Source of the DNA: Ministeria vibrans ATCC 50519
Taxonomy: Eukaryota; Opisthokonta; Filasterea
Assembly (NCBI GenBank): GCA_943704425.1
Contig: CALSCP010000486.1
Span: forward strand, 59,034 to 89,473
Reading direction: 5' to 3'
Length of the DNA stretch: 30,440 bases
The translations under genes were made by a program, and so were the position numbers. The notes under the pieces were generated by a model. The model saw only the letters and a list, made by a program, of their open reading frames with translations. It searched no databases and was not told the origin of the DNA. Below are positions 1 through 8,570 of the stretch, piece after piece (positions within the stretch are counted from its first letter, which is position 1; every line of letters starts with the position of its first letter).

Positions 1-1397
1 CCAAACGCGGTCCAAAGTATGAGATGTGTGCGAGAGATGCGCGAGTGACTCCACTGATTGGTTGGTGTTGGACATGTCAATAGGAACTTTAGTCTGTTGT
101 CGTTTGGAGAGGAAGCAGAGGAGGAGGAAGAAGAAGCGAGTGCGGTTGTGGAGAGCGGACGAACTGGACGCAGTGCTCACGATTTGCTCAACGCAGCACA
201 GTCAGTCGAACATCGATTGACTCACTCATCACTCACTGTTCTCTGTCTCCACTCGTTTTTGTTTTTATCTGTGTGTGGTGTGCTAGTTTGAGTAAGGAAG
301 CTGTTCGTGTGGAAGAGGCAGCAGAGAGTGCGATGAAGAAGCGCCGTCGCGAAACTGAGTCAGAAGAGAGTGAGCAGACGCAAAAGGCAATCAAAGTCAG
401 CGCGTCGGATTATCGTTCGAGAAAGGACAAAGAAACGTAAGAATAGCAACAAGAATTTGAGACTGTTTGATTATGCGCAATATCATAGTATTAATATTAA
501 TTATGCTTCATTATTGTATAGGGAACGGTTGAAGGAAGAAGCGAAGCGACTAAAACGAGAAATTGTGGAGGGCACAAGAGCAAGAGAAGAAGAGGCAAGG
601 CGGAACGAGAGAAAGGAGAAATTAGTGTGAGAGAGACTGATTCGATTTGTGTGTGCAGCTGAGTGGAATGAAACGGGACGAGCAGAAGAAGACCGCGACA
701 GAGGAGGAACGAGTAGAAGGACAAGGGGGTGTGTTGGATGAATATGCACAGCTGAGGGCAGCGCAGAAGGGAAAGAAGAAGAAGGGGAAGGACTCAAAGG
801 CGCAGCGGGAAGCGCAGGTACGGAAGGACCGTCTGTGTTCTTTTTCTCTCCTCTCGTCTTCTCTGATTCTGTTGCTCACTCGTTTCTTCCTTTCTCTCTA
901 TCACGTTGTTTTATTCTTCTTTTCTCTTTCTTTCTCTGCATGTGTTCATGGTGTGTATTGAGTAGACTTTGGCATTTCTTGAATCGTTTAAAGCGAAACT
1001 GCACTCGACGGAAGAAAAAGAGATAGACGAACAACGGACGAGTGAGGGGCACATGGACGAGGATGAAACAGACCCGCAGTGGATCACGCACAAGCTGTCC
1101 TTCATTGCAGACCCATCGGTACCCCTTGTTTGTTACAATTGATTGGGCTTGATGAAGTGTATTGAGTTATTGTGCGTTTGTGTTTATGTGTTTATCACTT
1201 CAATTGATCCATTTGACTTTTCTATTCCGTTGGCATACTGATACTTGTGTGCGTGCGTGTGTGTGTGTGTGCAGCTGCCAAAAGAACGGGCCCCTGAGGA
1301 CATGTACGAACTGCACGACCCTCGCAATCCACTTGTGGCTCGGCGGAGGAAGGACTCGAGTGCGCAGGCAAAGCGCAAGACGCGCGACTCGTTGTGA
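1..1397 (+). CDS. CWC27: Spliceosome-associated protein CWC27, C-terminal part (5' incomplete)
   Basis: Seven exons fit one reading frame: 1-16, 84-200, 287-436, 522-624, 659-817, 966-1118 and 1275-1397 (TGA). The product has the hallmarks of the CWC27 tail in order: NFSLLSFGEEAEEEEEE, then SAHDLL, a basic helix ERLKEEAKRLKREI, TLAFLESFKAKL, and a final block MYELHDPRNPLVARRR, which matches the family's YDPRNP motif. In the family, CWC27 is a cyclophilin-type protein of the activated spliceosome, and its peptidyl-prolyl isomerase domain lies N-terminal of this part. That domain would lie to the left of base 1 and is not visible. Splice phases agree at every junction. The intron at 625-658 is only 34 bp. 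The gene converges on the phosphodiesterase gene, with 163 bp between the stops. Identity is secure; the exact edges of exons 4 and 5 are less so. Confidence 0.9.
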
Positions 1398-1521
1398 CGG
1401 ACGCGACTGCCCAATCAGATGTTTGTGTTTGTTGTGTTTTAAAATATGAAATGAAATAATTATACAGAAAATACGAATGATGAGAAAGGGAGGAAGGGAA
1501 AGGGACAACAGAACGAGAGAG

Positions 1522-1560
<39 letters not shown>
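1398..1560. repeat. 3'-3' spacer with (GA)n microsatellite
   Basis: This is the spacer between two convergent genes. It holds a purine-rich stretch with a pure (GA)n run at about 1531-1556. No gene or RNA is recognisable. Confidence 0.7.
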
Positions 1561-2865
1561 TTAAAAGACGACGCGGTAGCCGGGCCAGTCTGAAGGCGTC
1601 TTGCGGTCGTACTTCTCGACAAAGCGCAGGAGATGGACCGCAGCACAGTCGTTGGGACAGGTGTGCACACACAACTCAAGGATCTCAGCTGCTTTGGACC
1701 AGTTCCCTTGGATGTATGCACCTACACACGACCAAAAAATAAGTGCCCTATCTCTCTCATTCCCCCCTCTACAAGTTCCTTTTCTTTCTCATTCCACTCT
1801 GTCTTTTACCTGAGCTCTGTTGGAAGAGCGATCGGTACTGCTTAATAGCATCGTATCCGCCTTCAATCTCGCCATACATGCCCCCAAATGCTTTCTTGAA
1901 GTCCACACCCGCCTATACCACGCGACACACACATGACGAGAGTAAGGCGACTAATAATAAATATGATCATGTACCTCAAAAGTGTGAGGATCCCACATAT
2001 AAATGTCGACGGGTGTTGCAAGATGGGAGATGCGTAGACGGTCTACGCGACGGCACTACAAGAAAAGAAGAAAAAAAAAGTTTAAGAACAAAAAAATGAC
2101 ACTACTACAAAAAAAATATGTTTCGAGATACCATTGATTTGTAGTGGCTGGACAGAAGAGCAAAGAGATCGGCGGTGAGGAGAATGGAGGCACCAAGGGG
2201 CGCCATGGCCTCGGCAAGGACATTGACGGCAAGGGCATGTGGCCCCACATAGGCGGCACTGGCCTTGACGCGACTGCCTGCGCAGCCCTCGATAGCCCAG
2301 CCCGTGTGCAGCATGAAGCACCCACGCACACTAAACCCATCATGCTGTCGCCGCATCAGCCGCACCACTCCCATATGCTCCTTGCCGAACCACTGTGACG
2401 TGCGACCTTCCGCCGCCAGATCAAGCTCCTCAATCACAAGTGAGCACGCCTCAATCGACTGGTCCGCCAAATTCACAGGCTACGTATGAAAAGTACATAT
2501 AAATTATTATGTGCAAACCACCAATTATGAATGATTATGTGTTGCTCACCCTTGGACGACCAGCGAGTGCATTGAGGTCACCTGCGTGAACGCGACCATC
2601 GGCACGGGGCGCAACGGATTGCACGGACCGCAGCGACGCAGAGTTGTTGAAGTGCGACGCGGTGCTAAAGCGGGACTCGGGAAACCGACTTTCGCGTCGC
2701 AGTGACTCGTCGCCGGGCCACACCTGCAAAGAAACACCGCGATCCAATTCAACGACGTAGCAAGATTTTAAAAACAACACAACTGTTACACAAATTGACC
2801 ACACTCGATCCTCATAAAGTACACCACTCCCCATCAATGGGCAGCTTCGAATCGTTACAAAACAA

Positions 2866-2919
<54 letters not shown>

Positions 2920-2961
2920 TGAGAACAATAATAATAATAATAATAATAATAATAAGATAAC

Positions 2962-3029
<68 letters not shown>

Positions 3030-3048
3030 GATAACAATAATAATAAGT

Positions 3049-3093
<45 letters not shown>

Positions 3094-6000
3094 AATAATA
3101 AGATAACAATAATAATAAGAATATAAGTATTGATGATATGGACATTATAATGGCGACAAAAATAAATCAAAACAAATTCGTACGACGGAGGTGTTGAAGC
3201 CGGCGGTGATGGGGTAGCCGCCTGTGGATAGACACGACTCGTGGACAAGACGCGAGACAGAGTTGATAAGGACCATGACCTTGCCACGCAGAGTGCTGGC
3301 CAATGCGTCGCACTGGTGCATGCGAAACTGACCAAGGATAGCGTTGATCTGGGTGCCTTGCGCCGTCGGCACAAACTGGCCCTTGGAGTCAACGGCGGAG
3401 CTTAGCACACGACCACCAGCACCAAGTCCCACGCCGATGGTCACCAGTGTCGACATGCGTTCAATGCCTTCCACCATGGTGTCCGACTCGCGACCGGCAG
3501 CCTCTGGTGTCGGCAGCGTACGTGCACTCGCCTCGAGCATAGCCACGGCACGCTTGCCCGCCTCGATGCCCACGAAGCGAATCGACGAGCACTCCGTCAC
3601 AATGGCAAGGGCCCGCTCAAACGGCTTGACACACGTTGCTCGCACATCAAAGCGCAACACACGCGCCGCCACAAACATAAAGACAATGAGACTCGTGGTC
3701 AGGCCGATGGAGAGTCCCGCCTCGCGGCGCATCTTGTCACGCGCCGAGAACCGTGACCACGACAACGTGTTGGCCGTCGATGGCCAGGCATAGGATAAAA
3801 CCTCAAAATCACGCAACTCCGACACGTCAATCGTGCCGGAAAAGGGCACACCGCCTGTGCCGTTGATGAACACGTCAATGAGATCGGACGCTGATGCGGC
3901 ATACTGCGTGGCGCTTGTGGTGGCGATCGTAGCAGGCAGCAGCGAAAGAATCTCGAGAGCTTGCACGCGACTGGCGCTTGTCTGTTCGTAGTAGGGGTAC
4001 AGAAATAAAGGGAAGACGACGGCGAGGATGGCAACGAAAATGACCACGCGACGCGACATGAGCTCGAGAACCCAGTCGCCCGTGCGTGTCTTGGGCATAA
4101 GGTCGCGCAAGGAGCGTTGGAAATCGTCGCTGTCGGCCGACAGGAGGCGATCAAAAGCCGACGATTCGGGTTCGTCGCTAATCTTGGTGGCAAGGGTTGG
4201 CGCATGAATCTTAGGCGATGCGCGCGAAGTGAGAACCTCAGTCGGTGCAAGGCCCGTCAGTGACGGCGCCACGTTTTTGGGCAACTCAACAGACATGAGT
4301 TGACTGCGTCGATGGACTGTGGGCGGCGCACCGCCGCCGTGTTCTCCGCCTGTAAACGCAATCATGGCCTGGCGAGCCGACTCGGGATCGACGTCTTCAT
4401 CAAAGTCAAACATGTCCATTACAATGTTGTCCTTGAGATTGCCGTACGACGAGCCCACCCCGGCACCATTGCCAGCGCCACTGCCAAGAACCGCGCCAGC
4501 GCTGCCCGATACCGCCGCGCCCCCGCTGCTCATAGCGGCAAGATTTCCCAGGGCTGCCGCCGAAAGACGTTGCTTGCGCACGTGAGGGCCCTTGCTGAAG
4601 CAACAATCGAGGCAGTGGAGGGCACGCAGGGTGCGATACGCCTTGTTGGCCCAGCTAGCGGCGATGGTACCCGCGAGAGCAATGCCACCAGCGCGCACCA
4701 CCTGTAGATCAATGAACATGTAGTGATCGTTGAAGAGCCACGGAAGGTCGCCAATGAGAGCGCAAGTGCCGAGTAAATCGACAAAAAACCAGAAGGAGCC
4801 AAAATACTTTTGTTTGCTCGCGAGCGAATGCAACACCATATCAACGGTAAATAGTGCAATGACCACCAGCAAAATGGCACCCCACGCGGTGTCTGCACTC
4901 CGACCAGAAGCAATCACAAACACGTCGCGAGTGTACAGCGCGAGAATGGTCAGTACAATCATGCCACCACGCCTCCAAGGGCCCTCCAAGTGCTAAGCAT
5001 AGTGTGAGTACAGTTATTATTCATTATAGTTTCTTCACTTGCGTACCTCCGCTAGGGACTCTTGCCAGGTGAGGGTCGGCGTGTCGCCATACGTGGTGGC
5101 AATGCTCTTAGTGGAGATCTCGTCGAAATCGTCGTCGTCAAAGTCGGCGTCATCGTCGGCGTGCCGGGAACCACTGATACTACCAATGTTGTCACCGCTA
5201 GTGCGGCTCTTGGTACCACCGCGCAGGCGACGACCCTTGATGCTAGGCTGAAACCAACGGCGGTTGGGACGTGAAAATTCGGTGGGCACGTCGACGGAGC
5301 CGGCGTCGACACTGAGTCGACGATGGTCATTGCGGCGACGACCGTTTGGAGGTAAGGCACTCACTTCGTCGTCGTCGTCGTGATTCTCAATGCCATCGTT
5401 AGCAATGCCATCGTCGTTGTTGAGCGCGTCACTCTGGTTCGATAGGTTGATAATATCGTCATCGTCAGGTTTGGGACGCTGTTGGTTGGCGTCGGAGCTG
5501 TCGTGGTTGAGAGTGTGCAATTCAATGGCATGGTTGTCGTCGACGACGGTGCCGTGGTCGCCGCTAGTGCTGTTGTTGTTGTTCTGCTGGGCACTGGCCT
5601 GGAGCAGTTTGCTTGCCGAGATGGGGGAGGCGGCGCCCAGATCCGCCTTGGACGACGGGTCGTTGGCACCCACCAGACGAATGGTAGTGCTTCCGAGACC
5701 GGAGTGGGAACCCCCGGCGTTCATGACCCTCTTCTTGTCGCGGTGTCGTTTCTGCGCTTCGATTCGCAGCTGTTTGTTGTTCTTCTTGAGTTCATCCCAG
5801 CGCGCACGGTTCTTGCGGAGGTTCTCGTAGCACTCGGTCGTGAGTGGGAAAATAGACTTGAGCGTCGCATAGCTCGGTTCGATGATGAAGTCGATGAAAT
5901 TGCACGACATGACGGCCTGGTCGGTGGTCTCGGGGTCCATGTTCTGCGACACGGGCATGTGTAGCGAGCGCTCGAGTTCGCCCTGTCGAAAAAATTCTTC

Positions 6001-6531
6001 GAGCACCGAGTCGCTCCAGCGCTTACTCAGGTGCCACGGCTAGAAAAAAAAAGAGAGCGTGAGACACGAGAAAGAGAACGGAGAAAGAAACAAGAAAAAG
6101 AGATAAACAGAGGAGAACGAAGCAAAGCGATAGACAAAATGTGATGGAGAAACAAAGTCATGAGGAGAAGAAGAAAAAAAAAGAGCATGAACTTAAAGAA
6201 GCACCTTTGCGGGATTGCTAATGTCGGCATTGTGAAGGAGAATGTTGACGAGGAAGGAACGGGATTCGTCGGAGAGCTGGAGCTGTCTGCGGTTTTTGGT
6301 AACGTCTTCCAAGTCATTGTCGACAATGAAAGTCTTCATGTCGCTGCAGAGGGTAAAGTGGCGAGCCATGTCGGTGCTGAGGATAGCGTCGACTATTTTG
6401 CGTCGTGCCAGTTTATAGTCGGCGTCGGTGAGGTTGGCAAAGAGACCGTGGCGCTCAATGACCTCGAACAGCATGGCAGTGTGATGGTTCTCAAGCACCG
6501 AACGGTCGTTGTAGATGCGCGCAAGTGGGTC
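1561..6531 (-). CDS. Fusion protein: cyclic-nucleotide phosphodiesterase, channel-like membrane region and degenerate class III cyclase domain (5' incomplete)
   Basis: Read on the minus strand, the exons are 6531-6205, 6039-5047, 4992-3184, 2723-2550, 2479-2132, 2055-1975, 1912-1810 and 1721-1561 (TAA). All phases fit and give about 1,332 residues. Residues 1-190 are the C-terminal two thirds of a class I PDE catalytic domain: IYNDRSVLENHH, ILSTDMARHF, LHNADISNPAK and WSDSVLEEFFRQGELER. An Asp-rich linker follows, with a PKA-like RRLS site. Next come hydrophobic segments resembling a voltage-sensor unit (KQKYFGSFWFFVDLLGT), then SRRVVIFVAILAVVFPLF, then a cyclase homology domain with KVMVLINSVSRLVHE and LHTGWAIEGCAGS. 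A short C-terminal tail contains DWPGYRVV. By my alignment, both metal-binding Asp and the Asn/Arg pair of the cyclase are replaced, so it is probably a pseudocyclase. The PDE lacks its first metal-binding half (the HNxxHA and HDxxHPG region). That part would lie upstream of 6531, where only GA repeat is found. Confidence 0.88.
2866..3121. repeat. (TAA)n microsatellite inside an intron of the PDE/cyclase gene
   Basis: About 250 bp of nearly pure TAA/AAT triplets, with a few interruptions (a repeated AAGATAACAA unit). It fills most of the 460 bp intron at 2724-3183. This intron splits the cyclase homology domain just after the second metal-site position. The long poly-Ile, poly-Asn and poly-Tyr reading frames here are repeat artefacts. 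Confidence 0.95.
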
Positions 6532-6540
6532 CTAGGTAGA

Positions 6541-6631
6541 GAAAGAAAAAGGAGAGGGAACAAGCAAAGTGATGAGAGAAAAAAAGAAGAAGAAAAGAAA
6601 CAAAGGGATCGAGGGAAAGAAAGAAAAAAGT

Positions 6632-6727
<96 letters not shown>

Positions 6728-6935
6728 GGAGAAAGAAGCAAAGTGATAGAGAGAGAAACAAAGTGATAGAGAGAGAGAAAGAGAGAGTGTGTGAGAGAGA
6801 CGGAAGAAACAAAGTGATGGAGAGAGAGAAAAAAAAAGTGATAGAGAGGGATAGGAGAAAGAAACAAAGTGGTAGAAAGAGAGAGAGAGAAAAATGGAGA
6901 AAGAGATTTGTGCCGACTGTGACACACTGTTGCGT
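6541..6935. repeat. GA-rich compound repeat tract with a pure (GA)n core
   Basis: Nearly 400 bp of purine-rich sequence with a pure (GA)n run at about 6635-6724. Flanking it are repeated copies of a motif close to GAAACAAAGTGATAGAGAG. On the minus strand the right-hand part of the phosphodiesterase intron starts here. On the plus strand the tract leads up to the first visible exon of the aldehyde dehydrogenase. No exon of either gene can be found in the tract, so both genes lose their 5' halves at it. Confidence 0.95.
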
Positions 6936-6937
6936 AG

Positions 6938-7364
6938 CCATTGGCACTGTATGTGTTCAGTAGCTCTAGTGCGGCTGTGGAGCGAGTGATGAACGAGACT
7001 ACGAGTGGAGTAAGAGCGGACGCATCTGTCAGATTATACGCGGTTGAATTTATTAAGATATATTGTACCATTGCCTAGGGAATGTGCGTCAACGAGACGA
7101 TGCAGCATCACCTGTGCTTGTCTCTTCCCTTTGGTGGTGTTGGGGTGAGGCCTTTTTATTTCTTTTCTTTCTCTCTTACTCGATTGTGTCTGATACTCTC
7201 TCTCTCATTAGGATTCTGGCACTGGGGCGTATCACGGCCATGCGAGTTTCCGGACCTTCTCGCACGAGAGGAGTGTGCTGAACAAGACGACGTGGATTGA
7301 TCCGTCGCTGCGGTACCCTCCGTACACCGAAGCGAACTACAAGAAGATGCGAATGCTGCTGTGA
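6938..7364 (+). CDS. Aldehyde dehydrogenase, ALDH3 type, C-terminal fragment
   Basis: Three exons fit: 6938-7009, 7079-7144 and 7212-7364 (TGA), with phase-0 junctions. They encode 96 residues that read PLALYVFSSSSAAVERV, then TTSGG, then LSLPFGGVG, then DSGTGAYHGHASFRTFSH, then RYPPYTE. This is the conserved tail of class 3 aldehyde dehydrogenases, which oxidise fatty and aromatic aldehydes and are often ER-bound. The NAD fold and the catalytic Cys/Glu region, about 350 residues, should precede it. Upstream there is only the GA tract and then the phosphodiesterase gene on the other strand. The fragment cannot be active as it stands. It may be a real pseudogene, but the clean exons and splice sites make an assembly collapse or a recent deletion more likely. 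It converges on the DUSP11-like gene with 92 bp between the stops. Confidence 0.85.
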
Positions 7365-7456
7365 ATCGTTGGACGTGACACACGCACTGACTGTGATGGC
7401 AAAGGGAGAGGCGTACACACTTTCTACATTTTTACATTACAATTGATTCCCCCTAT

Positions 7457-8372
7457 TCACTCGCAAGTGTCCAAGTCCCGGGCGATCAGAGACCATGGGT
7501 CGGGCGCAGAGCGCACCGCACAGATGGGGGGCTGCATGCGGGCAACTTCAGGATAGAAGGGCACCAGTTGCGCAGACCGAGGGTAGTAGGACGCAGTGTA
7601 CTGCACGCGTTGTCTCTTGCGTCGCTGTGGCTTCCCGTCATCTCCTTCCTCTTCTTTCGCATCGTCGTAATCATCGTCCGTTTTCATGGTGAGCGCATCC
7701 CGGTAGTTGTTCCTCTCAATTCGGGCACGATGCTGTTCAAACACGGTGATGGCTTCGGAAGGCGAAAACCGCATTTCGTCAATCAGGTAGCGACAGACAA
7801 GGTAGCCCGTTCGATTGACGCCGTGAGTGCAATGGATGGCAATGGTGTGCGTGGCATTTGACAGCCGGAATTTTCGTATGGTGTCGCAAAAGAGTTCGCA
7901 GACGGCGCGAGAAGGGACAATCTTGCCGACGACGGGAACGGCCACGACAGGCACGCCCAGGGACGCAAACTCGCCGACGTCGTAGTACCGAGTGGTGTTG
8001 GCAAGCGAGATGACCAATCCAAGTGGATGGGGCGAGAGGGCGTCGATTCGTGCTTTGGCGTCGCGCGGCGTAAAACGCTCCGCTGGCGACGTAAGATATT
8101 GTGTCTAAAGACAGGAAAAGCAGCGAATGGAGTTGATGGCATGCGTCATGGATGTGGGGGCATATGTGGGATACTGGATGAAGCGGAGTGCGCATGGCCA
8201 CAAGGCGTCCGGGCAAGAGGGTGCCGAGGGGCGGCACGTCAAGCCAGCCCTTGGGCGGGAGGCGGAGGTGCGCGGGCGGAGGGCGAAGCGGGCGCGCAGC
8301 CGGGCCATACACCGCCCCTCCTGCTCGATCAAGTAACGGCGGTCGGTGGAGAGGGCGCCCAGGGGCGCTCAT
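7457..8372 (-). CDS. DUSP11: DUSP11/PIR1-type RNA 5'-phosphatase of the cysteine phosphatase superfamily
   Basis: Two exons, 8372-8175 and 8104-7457 (TGA), give 281 residues. The start at 8372 is the first ATG and is followed by a Pro/Arg-rich leader. Near residue 43 comes GWLDVPPLGTLLPG, which matches the family's start of domain. Further on are LVISLANTTRYYD, the phosphatase loop HCTHGVNRTGYLVCRYLID with catalytic Cys and Arg, and the tail segment RIERNNYRDAL. DUSP11 removes phosphates from 5'-triphosphate RNA ends, and its loop HCTHGxNRTGYLxCRYLID is nearly identical to this one. The C-terminal 70 residues are acidic and then basic, with no known fold. Nothing shows a fused guanylyltransferase domain, so this is the stand-alone enzyme rather than a full capping enzyme. 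It lies 198 bp downstream of the NPL4 stop on the same strand. Confidence 0.9.
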
Positions 8373-8570
8373 CTCACCAAAAATTAATGATTATCAGATC
8401 GAGTCCGCGACTGAAAAATAAAACGAACACTGCATTCCCAGAACCACTCTCTAAGCTACAAGAGCGTCGGAGACAGGTTGGTCGATAGCCAGACAAGTGG
8501 CACAATATCCCTGGGAGGGTCATCCGCCTCTATCTTCTCTTATTATATAAAATTTAAACTAAAACTTTTA

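Noticed and set aside
2702-3034. ORFs rich in Ile, Asn or Tyr
   Set aside because: These are translation of the (TAA)n microsatellite within an intron.
6532-7071. Long minus-strand ORF with runs of Ser/Leu
   Set aside because: It is the (GA)n tract read as CT, plus the reverse complement of an ALDH exon. It has no family match and no PDE metal-site motif.
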